From NCBI RefSeq assembly GCF_014836635.1, contig NZ_JACSQL010000002.1, positions 62,001 through 126,000 of the forward strand: a stretch of DNA of 64,000 nucleotides, given 5' to 3'. Source of the DNA: Paenibacillus gallinarum (lineage in GTDB: Bacteria; Bacillota; Bacilli; Paenibacillales; Paenibacillaceae). This document shows, in pieces, positions 43,815 through 52,749 of the stretch. Under the pieces are notes generated by a model. It saw only the letters and a list, made by a program, of their open reading frames with translations. It did no database searches and was not told the DNA's origin. The position numbers and the translations under genes are program-made. How positions within the stretch are numbered: the stretch's first letter is position 1; every line of letters starts with the position of its first letter.

Positions 43815-44657
43815 TTACTCTTTTCCAGTAGCCACCGGATTCTCCGGATAGGAGATCCAGTCACTCCAGCTTCCTGCATATAGTTTAACTTTATCAAATC
43901 CCGCTGCGCGAAGAGCTAACACATTAGGACAAGCAGTGACGCCTGAACCGCAGTATACAATGATCTCCTGATCTTTCGGCAGGTGGCCGAAACGATCTGC
44001 AAGTGCTTCTGGGGATTTCCATGTACCGTCTGATTTAAGATTTTCTTTCCAAAATAAGTTGATCGCACCCGGAATATGTCCTGCTGTATGATCGATCGGT
44101 TCTTCAAGACCTAAATAACGTGCATGTTCACGAGAATCAATAAGTAGGGAAGAACCTTGTTTGGAAGCTTCTCGAACTTCTTCTAAGCTTGCGAGTAGAT
44201 TCTGCTGAATGTGCGGTGTAAAAGAAGCAGGTATACGAACCGGCACCTCTGCTGTAACCGGAAATTCGGCTGCTTTCCAGGCACTATATCCTTCATCCAT
44301 CAGGTACACTTCTTCGTGGCCCATATAGCGCAGCAGCCACCATAGACGGGAAGCCATCGCACCGCCCTGATCATCATACACAACAATACGTGTCTCGTTA
44401 CTTACGCCTGATTTTCGCAATAGCTGCGCAAGGCTGTCAATATCGGGCAAAGGGTGGCGTCCCCCGTGTCCCTGATCTTGTAGAGGAGAGGACAAACTGT
44501 GCTCAAGATCAAAATAAACCGCTCCAGGGATATGGTCTTGCTGAAAAGCGGTTCTTCCTGCTTCAGGCTCTGCCATAGAAAAACGGCAGTCTGCAATAAA
44601 GATGTCGGGTTCATACATTCTTGCCAGGACCCATCTCATACTTACGATTGAGTTCAT
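43815..44657 (-). CDS. sulfurtransferase (tandem rhodanese domains)
   Basis: 280 residues in two rhodanese domains. The first (about 15-125) is inactive: FIADCRFSM, HIPGAVYFDLEHSLSSP, VVYDDQGGAMASRLWWLLRYMG has Asp in place of the catalytic Cys. The second carries Cys in IIVYCGSGVTACPNVLAL. The CGSGVTA loop fits 3-mercaptopyruvate sulfurtransferase (SseA-like) rather than thiosulfate rhodanese. AAAGGAGG before ATG 44657. Monocistronic or cotranscribed with the EamA gene upstream (50 bases between them). Confidence 0.92.
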   Translation of the reverse strand: MNSIVSMRWVLARMYEPDIFIADCRFSMAEPEAGRTAFQQDHIPGAVYFDLEHSLSSPLQDQGHGGRHPLPDIDSLAQLLRKSGVSNETRIVVYDDQGGAMASRLWWLLRYMGHEEVYLMDEGYSAWKAAEFPVTAEVPVRIPASFTPHIQQNLLASLEEVREASKQGSSLLIDSREHARYLGLEEPIDHTAGHIPGAINLFWKENLKSDGTWKSPEALADRFGHLPKDQEIIVYCGSGVTACPNVLALRAAGFDKVKLYAGSWSDWISYPENPVATGKE

Positions 44658-44707
44658 TCATCTTCCTCCTTTTGATGACTTCTACACATTCATTATATTT
44701 TTACGCA

Positions 44708-45667
44708 TTATCCTTTGGTTTGAGGAACGGGACTTATCGTATTCAAGGGATCTGCTGCTTCTGCCAGCGGTATGGTCTCTGCATGAAGAGGATCCGTGCC
44801 ATACCGAAGAAAAAACCAAACCCCGGCAAGTATAATCACTCCCGCGATGAGCTGCAGGAAGGTGAGTGCTTCTCCAAGCATGATCCAAGCGAGGACAGAA
44901 GCAATAACCGGCTCTCCAAGTACAGACATGGATACAGTGGTTGCATTCATTACTTTTAGCAGCCAATTAAATAAATAGTGGCCGAGCAGTGTAGGTACAA
45001 TCGCAAGAAGAAGGAAGATTCCCCACTCGCGGGCGTCGTACCCTGTAAAAGGAATCTGGTTTCCCGCGTTATACATGGCCAAGGAAGAACCCGCGAATAG
45101 GAACACCCAGAAGTTATAGACAAAAGCACTGATGTTCTTCCGCGCATATTGCCCAATAATCATATGTATAGCAACCGCAATCGTGCCTAGAAAAGAGAGA
45201 AGATCTCCTTTAAGGGCATCCCCTGACAACTTAAAATCACCAGCTCCGATAATGACTGAACCGGCTACAGCCATTCCCATGCCAATGAGCATCTTACGAT
45301 TTGGTTTGGCAGCAAAGATCCACATGGAACCCAGCATCACGAAAATCGGTTCTAGTGTCAGAATGACAGTGGAACTTGCGACGGTAGTTAGCCGTAAGGA
45401 ACTCATCCATAATAGAAAGTGAACTCCAAGTATAATGCCGGAGGCAGCAAGAGTCAGCCACTCTTTCTTATTCAAACGAAAAATCTGATGACGGTACTTA
45501 TAGAGCAGTGGAGTCATCAATAGATTCGTTAAAAAAAGCCGATACATGGCAACGACAGATACTTCCGCCTCAGACCACCTTACAAAAATAGAGGAAAACG
45601 ATATGGCAACAATGCCAATAATATAAAGCAGTTCATACTTACTAAATGACCGTCGTTCACTTTGCAT
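44708..45667 (-). CDS. EamA/DMT-family transporter
   Basis: 319 residues, ten hydrophobic segments in two EamA repeats: YIIGIVAISFSSIFVRWSEAEVSVVAMYRLFLT opens the first, and LSFLGTIAVAIHMIIGQYARKNISAFVYNFWVFLFAG the second, with LGEPVIASVLAWIMLGEALTFLQLIAGVIILAGVWF at the end (family signature). The polar C-terminal tail is about 25 residues. GGGAG 8 bases before ATG 45667. Drug/metabolite exporter; substrate unknown. Confidence 0.92.
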   Translation of the reverse strand: MQSERRSFSKYELLYIIGIVAISFSSIFVRWSEAEVSVVAMYRLFLTNLLMTPLLYKYRHQIFRLNKKEWLTLAASGIILGVHFLLWMSSLRLTTVASSTVILTLEPIFVMLGSMWIFAAKPNRKMLIGMGMAVAGSVIIGAGDFKLSGDALKGDLLSFLGTIAVAIHMIIGQYARKNISAFVYNFWVFLFAGSSLAMYNAGNQIPFTGYDAREWGIFLLLAIVPTLLGHYLFNWLLKVMNATTVSMSVLGEPVIASVLAWIMLGEALTFLQLIAGVIILAGVWFFLRYGTDPLHAETIPLAEAADPLNTISPVPQTKG

Positions 45668-45875
45668 TTCTTATTCTCCCAATCGAATGTATGTATTGTC
45701 TCTAGATGTATATTAAAAATCACCTGTAACCTTTCATATTATACCGATAAAAAACAAAGCCGAAAAGCAAAAAAACAAACTTGAAATGCACCCCCTCTTT
45801 GCGGAAAAATGATTGAACCCATCTTTTTTCGTGTAATGAAAAGTAAGCTTAACTCAGGATTGGGAGGATAAACTT

Positions 45876-46292
45876 ATGAAAAGACGAAAACATCATTCGA
45901 CTTTGTTAACGGGAAGTATATTGATGTTAGCTGTTGCTACTTTTAACGCAGAACAGGCGGCGGCTGCAGAGATGAACACAACAGACTCCCATGAAACGCC
46001 GATCATATATGAAACAACTACAGAGACGATTCAAGACAAAAACGAGATCATAACAAGTGAATCTAATAAAATAAAAACTAAAGGAATTTACACCGGTCTT
46101 GCGGATCCACATACTGCGGAAATTGAGGTAGATGGTGAAGCAATTTGCTTTCAACTAAAGGAAGGCATTATGGAGAAGGTGGAAGCATGGGATGCTGAGA
46201 AGTCTGTAGAATTTACATACAGTATCAAAACCTTTGCTGATATGCCAGATGTGAAGCAGTTTATTCTGCATAACATAAAGCAAGTGAAATAG
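45876..46292 (+). CDS. secreted protein, unknown function
   Basis: 138 residues with a clear signal peptide: KRRKHH, hydrophobic STLLTGSILMLAVATF, and an AAAA-E cleavage region near residue 31. The mature part is a Thr-rich linker followed by a compact domain from about residue 66 (TKGIYTGLADPHTAEIEVDGEAICFQLKEGIMEKVEAWDAEKSVEFTYS), a pattern I have seen in other small secreted proteins of Bacillota but cannot name. GGGAGGATAAACTT before ATG 45876. The aldehyde dehydrogenase gene follows 58 bases on; no terminator between them. Confidence 0.75.
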   Translation: MKRRKHHSTLLTGSILMLAVATFNAEQAAAAEMNTTDSHETPIIYETTTETIQDKNEIITSESNKIKTKGIYTGLADPHTAEIEVDGEAICFQLKEGIMEKVEAWDAEKSVEFTYSIKTFADMPDVKQFILHNIKQVK

Positions 46293-46350
46293 AAATATTT
46301 AAAAACAGCTCCGGTGTGGGAACTGTAATAACGAAACGGAGGAACCAAAA

Positions 46351-47778
46351 ATGAAAACGATTACAATAAATAAACCTGTAGGCATGTTAATTAACGGCGA
46401 ATATATTCAGACGAAGAAAACCATCCCCGTTATTAATCCTTCCAACGAAGAGGTCATCGCTGAAGTTCCTGATGCCTCACGTGAGGATTTAGATAGAGCG
46501 GTTGCAGCAGCTAGGGAAGCATTCCCCGCATGGTCTAATAGACCAACTGAGGAACGTGCAGAACTGCTTATGAAATTGGCTGACGTAGTGGAGAAGAACA
46601 AAGAAGAATTAACGGAACTGCTTATGAATGAGAATGGGAAGCCGCTTCAGGCAAGCCAGGCTGAGATGGAAGACGCGATCCGGTGGTACCGGGCAATCGC
46701 ATCGCAGCGTCTGGACGAAGAGATCTTGGAGGATTCCGAAGAACATAAGGTGGTATTGCAGTATGTGCCTCTTGGTGTAGTAGGGGCGATTGTCCCTTGG
46801 AATTTCCCTATGAATTTGGCAGCTTGGAAAATTGCACCGGCCCTGCTTACCGGGAATACACTGGTTGTTAAACCATCACCTAATACGCCACTGTCTACTC
46901 TTCGTATGGCAGAACTCGTTAAGGATTTATTCCCTAAAGGGGTACTAAATATCATCTCGGGTGGTGATGATCTGGGTCCTTGGATGACAGCGCATGAAGG
47001 ATTGGATAAAATCTCTTTCACGGGTTCAACGGAAACAGGGAAAAAAGTAATGAAGAGCGCCTCAGATAATCTAAAACGGACAACCCTTGAGCTAGGTGGA
47101 AATGATGCCGCGATTGTGTTACCTGATGCAGATCCGAAGCAAGTGGCTGAAGGATTGTTCTGGGCAACTTTTGCGAATACAGGGCAAGTGTGTGTGGATG
47201 CAAAACGACTTTATATTCATGAAAAGATTTATGATGAAGTTCTGAAAGAAATGATCGCTTATGCGAAGACGATTCAGGTAGGAGATCCTTCTGATCCGAA
47301 GACGGGACTGGGTCCACTGCAAAACAAAATGCAGTATGATAAGGTAAAAGATCTCATTCAAGAGACGAAGGACGGCGGTGCCCGGATTGCCTATGAAGGA
47401 GAAATCCCTGTAGGTAAAGGATACTATATTCCCGTTACTATTGTAGATAATCCACCGGAAGATTCTCGTCTAGTTCAGGAAGAGCCATTTGGTCCCATTG
47501 TACCGCTCCTGAAATATCAAGATATTGATGAAGCAGTACAGCGTGCCAATAACACGAAGTATGGTCTTGCAGGTTCTGTATGGGGCAAAGATTTGGAGCT
47601 GGCTTATGATGTGGCTTCACGTCTTGAAACAGGAACGGTATGGATTAATGAATCCCAAGTGATGCAGCCTGACTTCCCATTTGGCGGCCATAAAGAGTCG
47701 GGAATTGGTGTAGAACACGGTAGAGCAGGACTTGCTGCTTTTACGAATTCAAGAACCGTGATGATAAAGAAAAAATAA
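46351..47778 (+). CDS. aldehyde dehydrogenase (succinate-semialdehyde dehydrogenase-like)
   Basis: NAD(P)-dependent oxidation of an aldehyde to an acid. GAIVPWNFPMNLAAWKIAPALLTGNTLVVKPSPNTPLS binds the nucleotide, SFTGSTETGKKVM is the Rossmann turn, the general base Glu is in LELGGNDAAIVL and the nucleophile Cys in NTGQVCVDAKRLYIH. EEPFGPIVPLLKY and NESQVMQPDFPFGGHKESGIG complete the fold. 475 residues, typical. GGAGGAAC supports ATG 46351. Substrate assignment beyond the GabD-like group would be guesswork. Confidence 0.93.
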   Translation: MKTITINKPVGMLINGEYIQTKKTIPVINPSNEEVIAEVPDASREDLDRAVAAAREAFPAWSNRPTEERAELLMKLADVVEKNKEELTELLMNENGKPLQASQAEMEDAIRWYRAIASQRLDEEILEDSEEHKVVLQYVPLGVVGAIVPWNFPMNLAAWKIAPALLTGNTLVVKPSPNTPLSTLRMAELVKDLFPKGVLNIISGGDDLGPWMTAHEGLDKISFTGSTETGKKVMKSASDNLKRTTLELGGNDAAIVLPDADPKQVAEGLFWATFANTGQVCVDAKRLYIHEKIYDEVLKEMIAYAKTIQVGDPSDPKTGLGPLQNKMQYDKVKDLIQETKDGGARIAYEGEIPVGKGYYIPVTIVDNPPEDSRLVQEEPFGPIVPLLKYQDIDEAVQRANNTKYGLAGSVWGKDLELAYDVASRLETGTVWINESQVMQPDFPFGGHKESGIGVEHGRAGLAAFTNSRTVMIKKK

Positions 47779-47807
47779 CGTTTATTTCATTGTTATAAAC
47801 GGAATGA

Positions 47808-47840
47808 AGAAACCGCCGAGTTCTAGCTCGGCGGTTTTTA
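47808..47840 (+). terminator. terminator of the aldehyde dehydrogenase gene
   Basis: AAACCGCCGAG pairs with CTCGGCGGTTT around TTCTAG, followed by TT. Confidence 0.88.
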
Positions 47841-47990
47841 TGCTTGGCGATCATAGGAACTATATTATCGCCAGTGATTTTCATACTTGGTTTCAAGCTC
47901 AGGTCGATGCTGAAAATGTGGCCGATATGATTATAGATCGTTTTAAATGGTAGCCGAAAAGACATTCCAAAACGGAATGCCGGTGTTAAA

Positions 47991-49031
47991 TTATAGTTGG
48001 CTTCTCCGGTTCATCCGGCTGAGCTGTTTTTCGAGTTTGGCAAAACTTTCAGATAAAGATGTGATTTCCTGCTGTTGAATAGAGACCAGATGGAGTACAT
48101 CATTTAGACTTCCTTTGTTGTATTCGGTCATGTCTACTGTTATTTCTGTTGCCGCTCCAAGATCCTGTAACATGGATTTCATCTCTAAAAGAGTCTCCTC
48201 TACAGGTGCAGTTACAGCTAAGGAGGAAGAATTTTGTTTGTGTATGAAAAGGGTGGGGATAAGTAGATTGTTAATCTGCTCATTAACCTGATTGAACTGA
48301 TTGGCTAGTGCCAAAGATTGTTTGTTCTGCATTTCAAACGATTCAATGATATTTTCAATAGAAGACACGATCTCAATCGATCGTTGATTGGTTTCGTACG
48401 TGGCCACCTGCAGATCATTTTGATACTGACTAGCAGACTGAACGGATTCTGTAATTTTGGTAAGCATGGTTTCCATTGCGCTTTTGGCTTCTAATGCTCT
48501 CTGTCTTTCTTGTTCTTTCTCTTGCTGTAATGTGTTATTGAACTGCGCATACATCAGATTTACCACAGATACCAAAGAAAAAGTAATGATATAGAATAGA
48601 AGGTCTTGGACATTTGTTGAATGAAATATATTATCTCCTTGAGTAAAAAAATAAAAACTTAAGATAAACAAGGTGATGAGCAGTGTGAGTGCATTTATAA
48701 TTCGATCCTGGTAGATGCCCATGATGGCCACATAAAAATACATTGTCATAATATTAATCATATGAGGGTCGATCTTAATTAATAAAAACAAAGCAATACC
48801 AATAACAATGGTAATAAAATATTTGATGTAAGGGATCGTTCGAACGAATTTGGGATGATTGGATATAAGTGTCACAGGTACAATAATGAGAAATATGGTA
48901 CCCATTGCGAGAAGTATAAATTGGAGTGAGATCCCAATTGTAAAACTAAGCATTTCGTTCACCGTTATGGCTGCTGCAAGAACATAAACCAAACGGTTAT
49001 TTCTTTTTTTTGTGAGATCAATATCAGTCAC
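47991..49031 (-). CDS. six-helix membrane protein with cytoplasmic coiled coil, chemoreceptor-like but short
   Basis: 346 residues. Five or six membrane helices span residues about 15-165 (LVYVLAAAITVNEMLSF, LQFILLAMGTIFLIIVPVTL, YFITIVIGIALFLLI, ALTLLITLFILSFYFF, LLFYIITFSLVSVVNLMY); from about 170 a long coiled coil follows (QEKEQERQRALEAKSAMETMLTKITESVQSAS ... QQQEITSLSESFAKLEKQLSRM). This is the plan of membrane-sensing methyl-accepting chemotaxis proteins, but the conserved hairpin tip (LLALNAAIEAARAGE-like) is missing, so it should not couple to CheA/CheW. GTG start at 49031 after a GGGGGG site. Confidence 0.7.
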   Translation of the reverse strand: MTDIDLTKKRNNRLVYVLAAAITVNEMLSFTIGISLQFILLAMGTIFLIIVPVTLISNHPKFVRTIPYIKYFITIVIGIALFLLIKIDPHMINIMTMYFYVAIMGIYQDRIINALTLLITLFILSFYFFTQGDNIFHSTNVQDLLFYIITFSLVSVVNLMYAQFNNTLQQEKEQERQRALEAKSAMETMLTKITESVQSASQYQNDLQVATYETNQRSIEIVSSIENIIESFEMQNKQSLALANQFNQVNEQINNLLIPTLFIHKQNSSSLAVTAPVEETLLEMKSMLQDLGAATEITVDMTEYNKGSLNDVLHLVSIQQQEITSLSESFAKLEKQLSRMNRRSQL

Positions 49032-49286
49032 AAGTAGACCCCCCTGTTTCTCCTGGGCATTCTGTGTTCTAAAATTGATCTACACCGGTAGATAGCCATG
49101 GGTTACTTCTCCTCCTGTTAATAATGATTGCTATGTAAAGTATATCGGAAATTGTCGAAAAAGACTGTAGTTTTATGCAAATACGCAGTTATCTGTTTCA
49201 AAGAAGTATTCAAGGGATAGTATGAGTACATAAGATCAGTTATAATGAATCTTTCAAGATAAGGCAGAAAGGGTGACATAAAACAT

Positions 49287-49568
49287 ATGTTAACAATTAC
49301 AGAATTTGAGGTACAGGAAATTAACGACCCCTTTGGTATTGTGGAAGGGAAAAGATATGAGTTCCAAATCGTAATCGATCCAGAGGAAGATGATGAGTTG
49401 TACTCTGAGAATGGGATCTACATTCGCGTCATTTATAGAGCGGACGAGCCTAAAGATGGAATTATTAAGTACGATTTGTATGAAAAAGTAACAGAAAAAT
49501 ATCTTGATTTTGATCTTGAAGAAGATGAACTGACCGTGCTTGAAACGTTCTGCAAAGAACACATCTAA
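49287..49568 (+). CDS. small acidic protein, DUF6509-like
   Basis: 93 residues, strongly acidic (EEDDELYSENGIYIRVIYRADEP, LDFDLEEDELTVLETFCKEH). The N-terminus MLTITEFEVQEINDPFGIVEGKRYEFQ matches the conserved small proteins now grouped as DUF6509, some of which are wrongly labelled pullulanase in databases; this recognition is from memory. AAAGGGTGAC supports ATG 49287. An 8-base hairpin ATGTCGTT/AACGACAT sits right after the stop, then a terminator. Function unknown. Confidence 0.75.
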   Translation: MLTITEFEVQEINDPFGIVEGKRYEFQIVIDPEEDDELYSENGIYIRVIYRADEPKDGIIKYDLYEKVTEKYLDFDLEEDELTVLETFCKEHI

Positions 49569-49597
49569 ATGTCGTTTAAGTAACGACATGGATTAAT

Positions 49598-49645
49598 AAA
49601 GCATATTCTGTACAGCTGAAGGGCTGTGCAGGGTATGCTTTTTAT
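49598..49645 (+). terminator. terminator of the DUF6509-like gene
   Basis: AAGCATATTCTGTACAG pairs with CTGTGCAGGGTATGCTT (two mismatches), followed by TTTATTTTG. Confidence 0.8.
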
Positions 49646-49726
49646 TTTGTCCTCCTTTTACTAGATGGAATGGATATATATGTTATGATGAGTGCGTATT
49701 ACATATTTAAGTTCAGGAGAGTAGAG

Positions 49727-50437
49727 ATGAGTCCTAATCGAAAGATTCTAATTGTAGAAGATGACCAAGATATTGCTCGGGTAATAAAAGATTATCTTGT
49801 CCTTAATAATTATGAAGTTCGTGTTGCACATAGCGGGATCGAAGCATTACAAGCAATAGAAGTAGAAAACCCAGAATTTATTATTCTAGATATCATGCTG
49901 CCGGATATAGATGGAATCGAACTCTGTCGTCAAATTCGGGCAAACAACCCTGTGCCGATCCTCATATTAAGTGCACGAGGCAGTGACACAGATAAAGTGC
50001 TTGGACTTGGATTTGGCGCTGATGATTATATGACAAAACCGTTCTCCTTACGTGAACTACTTGCGAGAATTGGATCGAACCTACGAAGAGTTGAAATGCT
50101 AGGCACACAGCAAATGCAGCAAAGTGATGATCAAATTTTACATATCGGAAAGATTCGTATCGATAAGAAGGCATACCAAGTAACAAAAGAGGGGACAGAA
50201 ATTTCGCTCTCCGCAAAAGAACTGGAGCTACTATTTTTTCTATCCAAGAATAAAAACCAAGTGTTCACAAAAAGTCAGCTGCTAGATGCCGTCTGGGGAT
50301 ACGCTGCTTATGGTGATGAAAATACGATTACCGTGTACATTCGCAGATTGCGTGAAAAACTGGAAGCGAATCCTTCAAAACCTGAATATATTCGGACGGT
50401 GTGGGGTGTGGGCTACAAGTTTAGTACAAACGAATGA
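49727..50437 (+). CDS. OmpR-family response regulator
   Basis: 236 residues: receiver domain (1-120) with DD in IVEDDQDIA, phospho-Asp in EFIILDIMLPDIDG and Lys in YMTKPFS; winged-helix DNA-binding domain (about 140-234) with LSAKELELLFFLSKNKNQVFTKSQLLDAVWG and YIRTVWGVGYKF. The frame is open from 49670, but AGGAGAG at 49716-49722 and the family start favour ATG 49727. The sensor kinase follows after 22 bases; the pair probably controls the downstream ABC transporter genes. Confidence 0.94.
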   Translation: MSPNRKILIVEDDQDIARVIKDYLVLNNYEVRVAHSGIEALQAIEVENPEFIILDIMLPDIDGIELCRQIRANNPVPILILSARGSDTDKVLGLGFGADDYMTKPFSLRELLARIGSNLRRVEMLGTQQMQQSDDQILHIGKIRIDKKAYQVTKEGTEISLSAKELELLFFLSKNKNQVFTKSQLLDAVWGYAAYGDENTITVYIRRLREKLEANPSKPEYIRTVWGVGYKFSTNE

Positions 50438-50459
50438 CGAGTCAGGGTGGGAGAACATA

Positions 50460-51887
50460 ATGTATTTGAAAGATTGGATGCGGAAATGGCTGATCGCCGG
50501 GATGACTTGTCTCATTCTACTATGGGGATGCGGTGCAGGTATGCTCCTGACGCATTATAGCAGGCAAAATAATGCTTCTGAAGCTGTTATTAATCAGGTC
50601 AGGCTCCAAGTGAATGCCCTTAGGTTATACATAGCAGAGTATCATAAGCAGATTCCTTATGATTTAAAGTTACAGCAAACCCTCAAGTCCATGGCTCAAG
50701 ATCAGCAAGTAAGTTTACTTTATACGAATCTAGAGGGAAAGATCTTGTACGATACCTTAGAAGAAAATACACGTGAGAACATCGATGTAAATACGGAACT
50801 TCATTACGATTTATATCATGCAAAAGAGAACCATGGCAATTATAGTATTGCTTTTCCCATCGTTGATGAAACAACGAATATTCAAGTGGGAAATGCAATT
50901 TTTACTATGCCTGAAAGTGAGATCTTCACACAGAAATCCTATGCTGTGCCTGCTTCTTTGTTCATTATGATGACTGTGATATTTCTTATTCTATGCTTCC
51001 TGCTGTTTCTTCTAGCAAAGAAAATAAGAACCAATATGATAGGACGAGTACATCAGTTGAAAGAGTATTCCGAAGCTATTTTAAAAGGGAACTACGAAAA
51101 TACAATGGAGTACACAACGATGGACGAGATAGGTGAGGTTTATGCGATGTTTGACCAAATGAGAATGGAAATTATGCATCATAGCCGCCGGAGAGATGAA
51201 CAAGAGCAAGCACAGAAAGAATTAATCTCTACGATCTCTCATGAACTGAAGACCCCTCTTACTACCCTTACCGCCTATATTGAAATGATTAGAGAGGGAG
51301 GATGCCGGGATATGACCTCTGTGATGGAATATGTAGAAGTGATGCATAACAATGCGCTCAAAATGACGCGATTAACAGAAGATTTACTACAGCACGCTTT
51401 ACAGGAACTAGGACAAATCTCTGTCACGCTTACCGAACAATACAGTAAGGACATATTGACTAGAATCTTGCAGCCGGTCGGGCATTACGTTCGTTCTACT
51501 GGGGTGGTCTTTATAGAGCCCGAGCATATTCCAAATGTACTGATTCATGTCGATGCGAACCGGCTGGAGCAGGTGATAACAAACCTAATCTCTAATGCTT
51601 TAAAACATACATCTTCAGGAGATTCGATTCGTGTGGATACGGTGCTTGAGCATGGACATCTAAAAATAACCATAGCAGATACGGGAAAAGGAATTCTTCC
51701 GCAGGATCTGCCTTTTGTTTTTGATCGGTATTTTAAAGGGACATCGAGAATGAAACCAGAGGCCGCTGGGACGGGGCTCGGTCTTTCTATTTGTAAACAT
51801 ATTATAGAAGCACATCAGGGTTCGATTTCTTTTCAAAGTGTACCTGATCAAGGAACGGTATTTTATTGCTTCATCCCTGTAAGGTAA
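50460..51887 (+). CDS. sensor histidine kinase with extracellular sensor domain and HAMP
   Basis: About 475 residues. TM1 at about 10-32, an external domain of roughly 130 residues (NQVRLQVNALRLYIAEYHKQ ... ESEIFTQKSYAVP), TM2 at about 162-184, HAMP to about 240, HisKA with the phospho-His in ISTISHELKTPLTTLTAYIEMI, then HATPase: NLISNALKHT (N box), IADTGKGI (G1), FDRYFKG (F), GTGLGLSICK (G2). The frame opens at 50286 inside the regulator gene; GGTGGGAG before ATG 50460 gives the start. The large external domain sets it apart from BceS-type intramembrane kinases. Signal unknown. Confidence 0.93.
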   Translation: MYLKDWMRKWLIAGMTCLILLWGCGAGMLLTHYSRQNNASEAVINQVRLQVNALRLYIAEYHKQIPYDLKLQQTLKSMAQDQQVSLLYTNLEGKILYDTLEENTRENIDVNTELHYDLYHAKENHGNYSIAFPIVDETTNIQVGNAIFTMPESEIFTQKSYAVPASLFIMMTVIFLILCFLLFLLAKKIRTNMIGRVHQLKEYSEAILKGNYENTMEYTTMDEIGEVYAMFDQMRMEIMHHSRRRDEQEQAQKELISTISHELKTPLTTLTAYIEMIREGGCRDMTSVMEYVEVMHNNALKMTRLTEDLLQHALQELGQISVTLTEQYSKDILTRILQPVGHYVRSTGVVFIEPEHIPNVLIHVDANRLEQVITNLISNALKHTSSGDSIRVDTVLEHGHLKITIADTGKGILPQDLPFVFDRYFKGTSRMKPEAAGTGLGLSICKHIIEAHQGSISFQSVPDQGTVFYCFIPVR

Positions 51888-51927
51888 CTCGTAACGGCTG
51901 TAATATTTCATTCATATTTAGATAAGG

Positions 51928-51941
51928 ATTTATACATAAAT
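51928..51941 (+). promoter_or_regulatory. short palindrome between kinase and ABC genes
   Basis: ATTTATACATAAAT is a perfect 6-2-6 palindrome about 60 bases before the ABC ATPase start. It may be a binding site for the response regulator; A/T richness of the interval makes chance possible. Confidence 0.3.
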
Positions 51942-51988
51942 ACTCCCTACAATAAAGATTATACGTTATCTTGAGGAGGCTTTTATTG

Positions 51989-52744
51989 TTGAAAAAGGCA
52001 GTGATTCAGGCGAAAAACCTGTGTAAAACATATATAACAGGTACGGAACAATTCCATGCGATTCGTAATTTAGATTTAGAAGTGTATGAAGGAGATTTCA
52101 CGGTCATCATGGGGAACTCGGGATCAGGGAAGTCCACACTGCTTTATTTGCTGAGTGGTTTGGATGCAGTAACTGTGGGGGAGGTTTATTTTCGAGAGGA
52201 ACGAATTGACCGCTACACAGAGAAGCAATTAGCCGAGTTTAGAGCCCGCCGGATCGGATATATTTATCAAAGCATAAATTTAGTTCCTGATCTTACGTTA
52301 TTCGAGAATATTGCTTTGCCTGGATATATTGCCGGGCAGTCTACTAAGAATGTGAAGGAATCGGTGCGTTCACTTCTAAAAGCGATGGGGATTGATGAAC
52401 AGCAGCATCGTTTGCCGTCTCAAACTTCTGGAGGACAGCAACAACGAGCAGCAATTGCTAGAGCATTGATAAACAATCCAGACGTCATTTTTGCAGATGA
52501 GCCGACAGGAAGTCTCAATTATGATCAGGGGGTAGCCGTACTTGAGATTCTAACGGAAATGAATCGAAGAGGACAATCGGTGGTCATGGTCACGCATGAT
52601 ATGAAAGCAGCGGCTCGGGCAGACCGACTGATTATGATTCAAGACGGAAAAGTAGCAGATGTGCTTGAGTTTGGTAAATTTGATTCTAGTGATCTTTTGG
52701 ATCGGGAATCGATTATCTTTTCTTGCATCTCAGGGAAGGAGTGA
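51989..52744 (+). CDS. ABC transporter ATP-binding protein, LolD/MacB type
   Basis: About 251 residues. [36 protein letters not shown] is the typical start; Walker [20 protein letters not shown]-loop [21 protein letters not shown], signature [15 protein letters not shown], Walker [18 protein letters not shown] and H-loop [13 protein letters not shown]. The frame starts at TTG 51971, inside the GAGGAGGC ribosome site; TTG 51989 is the fitting start. Works with the following FtsX-type permease (6-base gap). Such pairs export or sense peptides or act mechanically on the envelope. Confidence 0.93.
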   Translation: MKKAVIQAKNLCKTYITGTEQFHAIRNLDLEVYEGDFTVIMGNSGSGKSTLLYLLSGLDAVTVGEVYFREERIDRYTEKQLAEFRARRIGYIYQSINLVPDLTLFENIALPGYIAGQSTKNVKESVRSLLKAMGIDEQQHRLPSQTSGGQQQRAAIARALINNPDVIFADEPTGSLNYDQGVAVLEILTEMNRRGQSVVMVTHDMKAAARADRLIMIQDGKVADVLEFGKFDSSDLLDRESIIFSCISGKE

Positions 52745-52749
52745 GCTGT

